DNA from: JADKCZ01 sp963786945
Lineage (GTDB): Bacteria; Myxococcota; Myxococcia; Myxococcales; Anaeromyxobacteraceae
Length of the DNA stretch: 64,000 nt
Reading direction: 5' to 3'
Assembly (NCBI GenBank): GCA_963786945.1
Contig: CAWBAO010000003.1
Location: 496,001 to 560,000 of the forward strand
In this document: positions 18,395 through 26,187 of the stretch, one piece after another
Numbering within the stretch: the stretch's first letter is position 1
Layout of the letters: each line of letters starts with the position of its first letter
The notes under the pieces: model-generated
What the model was told of the DNA's origin: nothing
What the model saw: the letters and a program-made list of their open reading frames with translations, nothing else
The model's database searches: none
Translations under genes and position numbers: made by a program

Positions 18395-18417
18395 AAGCGC
18401 CCGGATGGCGGGCGCTT
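18395..18417. terminator. Hairpin terminator between sctV and the IHF gene
   Basis: A perfect nine-base stem, AAGCGCCCG at 18395-18403 and CGGGCGCTT at 18409-18417, encloses the loop GATGG four bases after the sctV stop. The convergent IHF gene ends 30 bases away, so the hairpin may serve both strands. The following T-tract is short. Confidence 0.6.
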
Positions 18418-18446
18418 CGTGGGCGGCCAGGGCGATCGGGTCCGGC

Positions 18447-18764
18447 TCAGGCGCCGGGGACGGGCGACGCGGTGCCGCTCGGCTCCTCGCCCTGGTTGAC
18501 CCGGTCGCGCAGCTCCTTGCCGGTCCGGAAGAGGATCCCGCGCTTGGGCTTGACCGGGATGACCTCGCCGGTCTTCGGGTTGCGGCCCTGGTACCCGTCG
18601 TAGTGCTTGACGTGGAAGGCGCCAAGTCCGCGGATTTCGATGTTCTCGCCGCGGCAGAGGGCGTCCTTCATCGAGTCGAAGATGGTCTCGATGGTGGACT
18701 CCGCCTGCTTCTGGGTCACACCGCGCTTCACGACGAGGATGTTGATGAGATCCGACTTCAGCAT
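18447..18764 (-). CDS. ihfB: Integration host factor beta-type DNA-binding protein
   Basis: This 105-residue HU/IHF-family protein bends DNA. It starts MLKSDLINILVVKRGVTQKQ and carries the arm motif GRNPKTGEVIPVKPKRGILF, with the Pro at the arm tip that intercalates into DNA. The spacing and the GLGAFHVKHYDGYQGRNPKT segment fit IHF-beta better than HU. A C-terminal extension of about 10 residues (GEEPSGTASPVPGA) is unusual but minor. IHF commonly aids DNA looping at sigma-54 promoters, which is relevant here because two such promoters occur in the window, though this link is only an inference. A -35/-10 promoter lies about 50 bases upstream. Confidence 0.9.
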   Translation of the reverse strand: MLKSDLINILVVKRGVTQKQAESTIETIFDSMKDALCRGENIEIRGLGAFHVKHYDGYQGRNPKTGEVIPVKPKRGILFRTGKELRDRVNQGEEPSGTASPVPGA

Positions 18765-18815
18765 CGGCGCTCCGCGTTGGCGGTCCCGCTCCGGAGACCG
18801 CTTTAGGGTGAACGG

Positions 18816-18844
18816 AGCCTAGCCGAAGGACCTGAAATCAGCAA
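18816..18844 (-). promoter_or_regulatory. Sigma-70-type promoter of the IHF gene
   Basis: On the minus strand TTGCTG (18839-18844) and TAGGCT (18816-18821) are separated by 17 bases. Initiation would be near 18809, giving a leader of about 45 bases to the ATG at 18764. The -35 box keeps TTG and the -10 box keeps the TA...T pattern. Confidence 0.45.
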
Positions 18845-18862
18845 GGGTTCCACGGGCATAAC

Positions 18863-20227
18863 TCAGGAGGGTCGGCCGGGCGCCCCGGGAGCCTGGCCGG
18901 ACGCCTCGGCCCGGTCCCTTCCGGGCGACGGCACCGGGCTCGCCTGGACGTCCTCCCGGCCGGCCCCGGCCTGCTCCCGGCGCCCCTCGGCGGCCTCGCA
19001 GAGCTGCTGCAGCGAGGTGTCCTGCAGCACCCTGGCCCCCTCCTCCTCCACGCCGGCCAGGGTCCGCTCCACCACGTCGAGCGCCGCTCCAGCCCGCTCC
19101 GGGGCGCGCCCGATCACGGCGCGCCGGACGTCGAGCAGCGTGATCCGGTCCAGGGGCCGCCCGGGGACCAGGCCGCCGCCCTCCAGCGACCGCACCAGGC
19201 CGGCGGCCCGGAGCGCCTCGATCACCTCCGCCACGTCGTCGTGCGTCACGCGGAGTGAACGGGCCAGCACCTCCTCGTCCGGGGCCTCGCCCCCCGGCCT
19301 CCGGTGGGCCAGCGCCGCCAGCAGGAGCACCTCGCCGGCCAGCGTCTCTCGCGTGGCCGGGTGGTCCGACAGGGGGCCGCCTCGCCAGAGCACCGGCGCG
19401 TACTGCACCACGTAGGCGATGCGGGCGCCGGCGAGCAGGATGGCCCAGGAGACGAAGAGCCAGAGCAGGAAGGTGGGGAGCACCGCCACCGAGCCGTAGA
19501 TGACGTGGTAGCCGAGGAAGAGGCGGACCACCTCGGCGTAGCCCCACTTGGCGGCCTCCCAGGCGAGCCCGGCCACCACCCCCGCGCTGGCGGCGGCGCC
19601 CGGGCGGACCCTGGTGTACGGCACCATCCAGTAGAGGCCGGCGAAGAAGGCGCAGGTGAGCGCCACGCTCCCCACCGCGGCCAGCCACCCGAAGCCGGTC
19701 CCGGCCAGCCAGGCGCGGGCGGACAGCCCGAGCGCCGTCGACCCGGCCAGCAGCAGCGGCCCGAGCGTGAGCCCGACCCAGTAGGTGATGGCCTGGCGCC
19801 CCAGCGAGCGGCGGCGGCGGATGCCCCACAGGTCGTTGACGGCCCGCTCGACGTTGGAGAAGAGGGACAGCGCGGACCAGGCCAGCAGCGCGGCCCCCAC
19901 CAGCCCGGCCGACGCCGCGTGGGCGTTGCTGGTGAAGCGGGCCAGGTAGGGCTCCAGCGAGGTCCGGGCGCCGACGGCCAGGTTGTCGAGGATGACGGCG
20001 TTGAGCTGGGCGGTGATCCGCTCCATCCCGGTGACCGCCTGCACCACCGAGAACACCACCACCAGCGCCGGCACCACCGCGAAGATCGAGACGTAGGTGA
20101 GCGCCATGGCCCGCAGGCGGATGCTCTCCCCGGCGAAGGCCCGGGCCACGGCCTCGAGCGTGGCGCGCCAGAGCCGGCGAGCCCGATCGCCCAGCTGGAC
20201 CAGCGCGGCGACGCCGTCCCCCGGCAT
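18863..20227 (-). CDS. YihY/BrkB-family membrane protein with C-terminal winged-helix-like region
   Basis: This 454-residue protein belongs to the YihY (formerly BrkB, RNase BN-like) inner-membrane family, whose transport function is not settled. Residues 1-300 hold about six membrane segments with family motifs RLRAMALTYVSIFAVVPALV, the NVERAVNDLWGIRRRRSLGR segment and the VAGLAWEAAKWGYAEVV segment. The region from about 305 to 400 (LAGEVLLLAALAHRRPGGEA, then VLARSLRVTHDDVAEVIEAL) looks like a winged-helix domain as seen in some long family members. The last 50 residues are Pro/Gly-rich and probably disordered. It is 11 bases downstream of the RNase E/G gene on the same strand. Confidence 0.85.
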   Translation of the reverse strand: MPGDGVAALVQLGDRARRLWRATLEAVARAFAGESIRLRAMALTYVSIFAVVPALVVVFSVVQAVTGMERITAQLNAVILDNLAVGARTSLEPYLARFTSNAHAASAGLVGAALLAWSALSLFSNVERAVNDLWGIRRRRSLGRQAITYWVGLTLGPLLLAGSTALGLSARAWLAGTGFGWLAAVGSVALTCAFFAGLYWMVPYTRVRPGAAASAGVVAGLAWEAAKWGYAEVVRLFLGYHVIYGSVAVLPTFLLWLFVSWAILLAGARIAYVVQYAPVLWRGGPLSDHPATRETLAGEVLLLAALAHRRPGGEAPDEEVLARSLRVTHDDVAEVIEALRAAGLVRSLEGGGLVPGRPLDRITLLDVRRAVIGRAPERAGAALDVVERTLAGVEEEGARVLQDTSLQQLCEAAEGRREQAGAGREDVQASPVPSPGRDRAEASGQAPGAPGRPS

Positions 20228-20238
20228 GGTGACCCCGG

Positions 20239-22821
20239 CTACGGCTTGTCGCCGCCCTCGGGTGCCGGCGGCCTGGGATCGCCACGGCCCTCGGCGCGGT
20301 TCTCGCCACGGGCTTCACCGCGATTGCCGCCACCGCCACCGCCACCGCCACCGCCACGCCGCCGCCAGCGCCACCGCCAGCCGCCACCGCCGCCACCGCC
20401 ACCGCCGCCGCCGCGGCCACCGCGCCCACGGCCCCGGCCGCGATCGCGACCGCCGCGCTCGCCCCCACGATCGCCGCGCTCATGGCGCTCGCCGCCGCGG
20501 TCGTGTCGCTCACCACCGCCGCCGGCCGGAGTGACACCGGCGCCGGGGGCTCCGCCGCCCTCGCGCCCCTGGTCGATCCGCTCGTGCCGGCCGTAGATGT
20601 CGAACTGCTCCTGGTGGTAGCTGCCCTGCGACTTGACCTGGATGGTCTTGTTGTACCGGTCCATCAGGTAGCGCAGCTCGTCGCGCTCGGCGCCCTGGAG
20701 GATGTTGGCCACCTCGGGGTGGCAGTTGACCACCAGCACCGGGTCCGGGAAGTGCGGCGCCTCGCGCCGGATCTCGCGGAACACCTCGTAGGCCACGGTG
20801 ATCTTGGACTTGAGGTGGCCCTTGCCGTCGCAGTAGCTGCACGGCTCGTTCATCATCCGCGTGGTCGACTCGCGGACGCGCTTGCGGGTCATCTCCACCA
20901 GCCCCAGCTCCGAGATCTTGAGGACGTTGGTCTTGGCCTTGTCGCGCCCCAGCGCCTCCTGCAAGGCCTTGAAGACCTTGTCGCGGTTCTGCGGCTTGTC
21001 CATGTCGATGAAGTCGATGATGATGATGCCGCCGATGTTGCGGAGCCGGAGCTGGTAGACGATCTCCTTGGCCGCCTCGACGTTGATCTTGGTGATGGTC
21101 TCCTCGAGGCTCTTCTTGCCGACGTAGCGCCCCGAGTTGACGTCCACCGCGGTGAGCGCCTCGGCCTGGTCGATGATGATGTAGCCGCCGCTCTTCAGCC
21201 AGACCTTGCGCTGGCTGGCCCGCTTCAGCTCCTGCTCGATCCCGAAGGCGTCGAGCACCGGCTCCTCGCCGCTGTAGAGCTCGATCTGCGACTCCAGGTG
21301 CGGCGCCTGCTCGTGCACGAAGCGCATGATGCGCTCGTACTCGTCGCGGTCGTCGATCACCATCTTGCCGACCTCGGAGGTGAAGAGGTCGCGGGTGGCG
21401 CGGAGGATCAGGTCGAGGTCGCCGTGGAGCAGCGCCGGCGCGCCCACCTTGTCCTTGGTCCGGATGATCTCGTTCCAGACCTGGATGAGGAAGCGGATGT
21501 CGGCCTCGAGCTTCTCGGCGTCGACGCCGTCGGCCACGGTCCGGACGATGAAGCCGGTCCCCTCCGGGCGCATCCGGTCGACAATCTCGCGCAGGCGGCG
21601 CCGCTCCCCGTCGCGCTCGATGCGGCGGGAGATGCCGATGTGGTCGACCGTGGGCATGAAGACCAGGTGGCGGCCCGGGAGCGAGATGTGGCTGGTGATG
21701 CGGGCGCCCTTGGTGCCGATGGGATCCTTGGCGACCTGGACGATGACCTCCTGCCCTTCCTTGAGCAGGTCCTGGATGTTCTTCAGCTCCTTGGGCTTGC
21801 GCTCCTCGCGGTGGCCGCCGTGGCCGCCGCGGCCACGGTCCTTGCCGTTGCGCTCGCGCTCGCGGTCGCGACGGCCGCGATCGCCCTTCCCCTCGCGGTC
21901 CCCCCTCGGCTCGCGCGCCTCGCGCGCCGCCTCGCGCGCCGGCGCGGCGATCTGGCCGGCGGCCGGCGCCTCGCCGGGAGCCAGCGTCGGCTCGGCGGCG
22001 GGCTCCGCCTCGGCCGGGGCCGCACCGGCGTCGCCGGCGGCGGCGGCGGCCAGCCCGGCCACCTCGGGCTGGGCCGCGGGCACGCCGATCAGGGCCAGCT
22101 CCTCCTCCGAGAGCGGCGGCAGCGGCTCCTGGAGCCTGGCCGGCGGAGGTGCCGGCAGCGGCGTGAGCGCCGGGAGCGGCGGGGGCAGCTCGAGGACGCT
22201 GGCGACCTCGGGCGCGGCTTCCCCGGAGGAGGGGGCCTCGACCACCGGAGCCGGGGGCTCGGCGGCCAGGGCGCCCTCGATGGCCGACCCCGCCTCGCCG
22301 GCCGACCCCACCTCGACGCCCGGCGGCTCGGCGGCCGGCTCGACCGCCGCCCCCGCCTCCGCGGCCGGGATCCCGGGCTCCGTCCCCGGCTCCGCGGCCG
22401 CCACGGGCTCGGCGGGCGCGCCCGGCTCGGCCGTCGTCGGCGCGGCCCCCTCGGGTGGCGGCGGCGCGCTGGCCTCGGCCTGCGCGCGCAGCTCCTGCTG
22501 CTCCGCCTCCTCCTCGGTCGGGACCTCCGAGACCTCGGCGGCGTGCTCGCCCTCGGTGAGCTCGAACTCCTCGGAGAAGTCGGGGTCGCCGTAGACGTCG
22601 CCGACGTACAGGAACGCGGCCTTCTCCAGGCCGATGTCGACGAAGGCGGCCTGCATGCCGGGGAGGACCCGGACCACGCGACCCTTGTAGATGTTGCCGA
22701 CGATCCCCTTCTCGCGCTTTCGCTCGAGGTAGTACTCGTGGATCGTCCCGTTCTCGATCAGCGCGACGCGCGTCTCCGCGCCCGCGGCGTTGATGATCAG
22801 GCTGCTCTTGCTCTCGGCCAT
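20239..22821 (-). CDS. rng: Ribonuclease E/G family endoribonuclease with insert in the S1 domain and Arg/Gly tail
   Basis: This 860-residue enzyme cleaves single-stranded RNA in rRNA and mRNA processing. The start MAESKSSLIINAAGAETRVA and the first part of the S1 domain (IVGNIYKGRVVRVLPGMQAA) are followed by about 260 disordered Pro/Ala/Glu- and Arg-rich residues (about 83-343). S1 then resumes with IQDLLKEGQEVIVQVAKDPI. The catalytic core is intact, with the Mg-binding aspartates in AVDVNSGRYVG (near 559) and IIDFIDMDKPQNRD (near 602) and the Zn-link CSYCDGKG (near 659). The tail is Arg/Gly-rich with a poly-Gly tract. Length and tail suggest an RNase E-like scaffold. The ATG at 22821 is preferred over an upstream in-frame ATG. 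Confidence 0.9.
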   Translation of the reverse strand: MAESKSSLIINAAGAETRVALIENGTIHEYYLERKREKGIVGNIYKGRVVRVLPGMQAAFVDIGLEKAAFLYVGDVYGDPDFSEEFELTEGEHAAEVSEVPTEEEAEQQELRAQAEASAPPPPEGAAPTTAEPGAPAEPVAAAEPGTEPGIPAAEAGAAVEPAAEPPGVEVGSAGEAGSAIEGALAAEPPAPVVEAPSSGEAAPEVASVLELPPPLPALTPLPAPPPARLQEPLPPLSEEELALIGVPAAQPEVAGLAAAAAGDAGAAPAEAEPAAEPTLAPGEAPAAGQIAAPAREAAREAREPRGDREGKGDRGRRDRERERNGKDRGRGGHGGHREERKPKELKNIQDLLKEGQEVIVQVAKDPIGTKGARITSHISLPGRHLVFMPTVDHIGISRRIERDGERRRLREIVDRMRPEGTGFIVRTVADGVDAEKLEADIRFLIQVWNEIIRTKDKVGAPALLHGDLDLILRATRDLFTSEVGKMVIDDRDEYERIMRFVHEQAPHLESQIELYSGEEPVLDAFGIEQELKRASQRKVWLKSGGYIIIDQAEALTAVDVNSGRYVGKKSLEETITKINVEAAKEIVYQLRLRNIGGIIIIDFIDMDKPQNRDKVFKALQEALGRDKAKTNVLKISELGLVEMTRKRVRESTTRMMNEPCSYCDGKGHLKSKITVAYEVFREIRREAPHFPDPVLVVNCHPEVANILQGAERDELRYLMDRYNKTIQVKSQGSYHQEQFDIYGRHERIDQGREGGGAPGAGVTPAGGGGERHDRGGERHERGDRGGERGGRDRGRGRGRGGRGGGGGGGGGGGWRWRWRRRGGGGGGGGGGNRGEARGENRAEGRGDPRPPAPEGGDKP
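20327..20415. repeat. CCACCG-type microsatellite inside the RNase E/G gene
   Basis: Three-base-period repeats (GCCACC/CCGCCA units) encode two poly-glycine tracts of about ten residues each in the RNase tail, separated by a WRWRWRRR stretch. The unit length of three means copy-number changes keep the frame. Confidence 0.7.
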
Positions 22822-22898
22822 GACGGACCCCTCTCCGCCCGGGCCGGTGGCACGGAGGGAGCGAGGTCGGCCTGGTCGGCCAACCACGATCGAAGCGT

Positions 22899-22915
22899 CC
22901 CCGGCGGTGCCGGGG
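22899..22915 (-). terminator. Possible hairpin between the radical-SAM and RNase E/G genes
   Basis: A seven-base perfect stem, CCCCGGC and GCCGGGG around a GGT loop, lies in the 209-base gap. There is no T-tract, so it could also be a leader structure of the RNase mRNA, which in this family often autoregulates through its 5' region. Confidence 0.3.
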
Positions 22916-23030
22916 CCTTCGGATCATGTTCGGAGCGGACGCTCACGAATTCGCACCCTTCGCGCCGGGCGGCCGCGCGTTCCGCGGCCCGGTCCCGGGG
23001 CATGAATCGCTGAAAAGAAACTCGAAACCC

Positions 23031-25737
23031 TCAGGCGTCGAGGTAGCGAGGAGCGCGCGGCTGGCCCGTGGGTCCGGTCCGCTCGGTCTTCGCCAGGCTC
23101 ACGCCCTCCTTCAGAAGTCGCACTCCGGTGGGCGGAATCCCCTCGGCACCGAAGACCGCCGCCAGCACCTCGGCTGGACGCGCGCTCCCGGAGGGATCCG
23201 CCCGCAGGCTGAACGCGACCCGTTTCGGCCCTTCGACGCCGAGGTGGGTCACGATTTCCCTGAGGTTTATCTCTCTTTGCCTGGTTCCCGCAACCCGCTG
23301 GTGGCGGCGGCGGTCCTTGTTCTTCACCGCCTTGACCCGCTGGATCACCGCCGACTCGGCGGACAGGAACGCCTCGATGCGCTCGGCCAGCCTGGCCGCC
23401 GTCCATGATTCATCCGTGAATTCAGCCACATAGTGCACGGCGCGGAGGGCCTCGCCGATCGACGGGGCGGCCTCGTCGACCAGCTCGACCGAGAGCAGCT
23501 TGAGCCCCTCCGGCAGGGCCCGCTCCAGCCGGGGGGCGATGTCGGCCGGGTCGGCCGGTCCCACCAGCTCCAGGTCGAGCAGCTCGGCGCGGCTCTCGAT
23601 CCCGACCGAGAGGGCCGGGCCGAACGGAGATCTTCGGCTTGGGGTGGTAGCCCTGCGAGTAGGCCATGGGCAGGCCGGCCCGGCGGAAGGCCCGCAGCAG
23701 CGAGTGCATGGTCTCGAGGTGGGAGAGGGCCACCAGGCGGCCCAGCTTGGCGTAGCGCACCCGCACCCGGCTGCGCAGCGGCGACTCGGGCGGGCGCGGC
23801 GGCGGGCGCGGCGCCCGCACGTAGTCCTGCGGCTCGTAGACCCGGTTCTTCAGGACCTTGAAGTCGCAGACGCCGCAGGCGGTGCAGGGGGCCAGCACGC
23901 AGTCGGGCACCTCGGCCTGGCGGCGCGCCGCCTCCATCTGCTCCACCAGGTACTCCTTGGTGACGCCGCAGTCGATCCGGTCCCACGGCAGCACCTCGTC
24001 GTAGGAGCGCCGGCGGTGGGCGAAGAAGTCGAGGCCGACCCCGTGCACCCGCTCGCACTCGGCGAAGGCGGCCAGCCAGCGCGCCTCGTCGAACCACTCG
24101 GTCCAGCCGTCCAGCCGCTGCCCGGCCCGGAAGGCGTGGAGCACGGCGGTGCCGACGCGGCGGTCGCCCAGCGCCAGCGCCCCCTCGATGGAGGACTGGC
24201 GGGAGTCGTGCGGCTTGAACTGGATGGCGCCGTGGCGCCCGCCCAGCGCCGCCGTGATCAGGGCCTGTCGCCGCCGGGTCTCCTCCGGCCGGATCATCGG
24301 CTCCCACTGGAACGGGGTGAAGGGCTTGGGCACGAAGGTGGAGGCCCCCAGCGAGATGGCGGCGGAGCCCTGCCCCTTCGGCAGGGCCCGGCGCGCCGCG
24401 GCCAGCGACCGCTGCGCCAGCGTGGCGATGGCCACCACGTCCTCGTCGCGCTCCTCGGGCAGGCCGATCATGAAGTAGAGCTTGAGCAGCGACCAGCCGT
24501 TCTTGAAGATCGACTCGACCGCCTTGAGCAGGTCCTCCTCGTGGTTCCCCTTGTTGATGACCGCGCGCATCCGCTCGGTGGCCGCCTCGGGGGCCAGCGT
24601 GAAGCCGGTCTTGCGGACGCGGCCAATCTTCTCGGCCAGCGAGTCGGACATGGTCTCGGTGCGGAGCGAGGGCAGCGACATGGCGATCTTCTCGCCCTCG
24701 TAGCGGCCGATGAAGTCGTCGAGCAGCGGGTCGAGGCAGGCGTAGTCGCCGGAGGAGAGCGAGAGCAGCCCCACCTCCTCGTAGCCGGAGGCGCGCAGGC
24801 CGGTCTCGGCCAGCTCCAGCACGCGCGCCGGGCTCCGCTGGCGGGTGGGCCGCGTGATCATCCCCACCTGGCAGAAGCGGCAGCCGCGGGTGCAGCCGCG
24901 CTGCAGCTCCACCGGGAGCCGGTCGTGGACGGTGGCCATGAACGGCACCACCGGGCTGGTGTAGGCGCTGGTGGGGAGGGTGTCGAGGTCGGGCATGACC
25001 CGCCGCTCGATCCGCTCGTAGCCGGGGCGCAGCGGGTCGATGGCGGTGAGCACCCGGTCGGTGGGGTGGTACCTGGGGGCGAAGTAGCCGGGCACGTAGA
25101 CGCCGGGGATGCGGGCCAGCCGCTCCAGCAGCGCGGCGCGGGTGGCCCCGCCGCGGCGGAAGCCCGAGGCGGCGACGGCCTCGGCGATCTCCACCGCCAC
25201 CTCCTCGCCCTCGCCGACGGCGAAGGCGTCGAAGAAGTCGGCGACGGGCTCGGGGTTGTAGGCGCAGGGGCCGCCGCCGAGGACGATGGGGTCCTGGTCG
25301 CCGCGCTCGGCGGCCAGCAGCGGGATGCCGGAGAGGTCGAGCACCGCCAGCGCGCTGGTGTAGCAGAGCTCGAACTGGAGGGTCAGGCCGAGCACGTCGA
25401 AGTCGCGGACCGGGGCCCGCGACTCGAGGGTGAAGAGCGGCAGGCCGCGCCCGCGCAGCATGGCCTCGAGGTCGGGCCAGGGCAGGAAGACCCGCTCGCA
25501 GGCGATGCCGGGCTGGTCGTTGAGCAGGTGGTAGAGGAGCCGGAACCCGAGGTTGGACATCCCGACCTCGTAGGTGTCCGGGAAGCCGAGGGCGAAGCGG
25601 ACCCGGGCCGCGGCCAGGTCCTTCCTCACCGCGCCGAACTCGCAGCCGACGTAGCGGGTCGGCTTCTCGGCCAGGAGGATGAGGTCGTCGAGCGTGGCGG
25701 TGGGGGGCGGCGCGGCGCGCCGGGAGGCGTCGGTCAT
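23031..25737 (-). CDS. TIGR03960-type B12-binding radical SAM protein fused to TIGR03936 (DUF2344) domain, one frameshift
   Basis: The N-terminal two thirds are a B12-binding/radical SAM protein: LAEKPTRYVGCEFGAVRKDL at the start, the segment GFPDTYEVGMSNLGFRLLY, and the 4Fe-4S motif CTRGCRFC (near residue 282). A Cys cluster, CTACGVCD, follows near residue 620. The C-terminal part begins RVRYAKLGRLVALSHLETMH, the DUF2344 signature. One extra base near 23627 breaks the frame in KPKIS; removing it restores the family sequence SFGPALSVGIESRAELLDLE and the ending at 23031. The total is about 902 residues. Its biochemical role is not established. It lies upstream of the RNase E/G gene, a frequent arrangement that suggests a link to RNA maturation. 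Confidence 0.85.
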
Positions 25738-25839
25738 GGCTCGTCGGGCGGCGGAGTCGAACCGCCAGGCACCCGCCGTGGGAGGCGCCGGGCGCGGGGC
25801 GCGGCCGGCGTGCAGGGCTGCGGGCGTACCACGCGCGGT

Positions 25840-25884
25840 GAGCGGGTCGCAACCGGGCGGGTCGCCAGCGGGCGGGTCGCCCGG
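25840..25884. repeat. Three tandem 15-base units
   Basis: Three consecutive 15-base copies of a unit containing GCGGGTCGC lie in the 165-base gap between the acylphosphatase and radical-SAM genes. Copies 2 and 3 differ mainly in their last four bases. No function is evident. Confidence 0.55.
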
Positions 25885-25902
25885 TGGGCGCGGCCCGGGC
25901 CG

Positions 25903-26187
25903 TCAGGAGCGGACCTGGAACGGCCCGAGGTCGCCGCCAGGCGGCTCCCACCTCGCCTCCAGGTCGAGGACCCTCGCCCCCGGGGGACCATGCCGGCACC
26001 ACTCGACCAGGGCCTCCACCGCGGCGCGCTCCCCCTCGGCCTCGGCCTCCACCCGCCCGTCGGGCAGGTTGCGGACCCAGCCGCGCAGGCCGAGCCGCCG
26101 GGCCGCGTCGACGGTCGACTGCCGGTAGAAGACCCCCTGGACGCGGCCGGAGGCGACGAGGTGGACGCGCGCCGTGGCCACCCTCAC
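25903..26187 (-). CDS. acyP: Acylphosphatase
   Basis: This 94-residue enzyme hydrolyses carboxyl-phosphate bonds of acylphosphates. The conserved catalytic loop is SGRVQGVFYRQS, with the phosphate-binding Arg (R in FYRQ), and the catalytic Asn lies in LRGWVRNLPDGRVE. Both match the family, and the length is typical. The GTG start at 26187 overlaps the ligA stop as GTGA, so the two genes are translationally coupled. No functional link between the two is known to me. Confidence 0.9.
   Translation of the reverse strand: MRVATARVHLVASGRVQGVFYRQSTVDAARRLGLRGWVRNLPDGRVEAEAEGERAAVEALVEWCRHGPPGARVLDLEARWEPPGGDLGPFQVRS

Noticed and set aside
20482..23013. 843-codon open frame antisense to the RNase E/G gene
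   Set aside because: Repetitive Leu/Asp/Val composition mirrors the codon bias of the real gene, and the opposite strand holds all RNase motifs.
25650..25830. Complete tRNA or tmRNA gene
   Set aside because: Only a T-arm is formed; no acceptor pairing, D arm or CCA end could be found.
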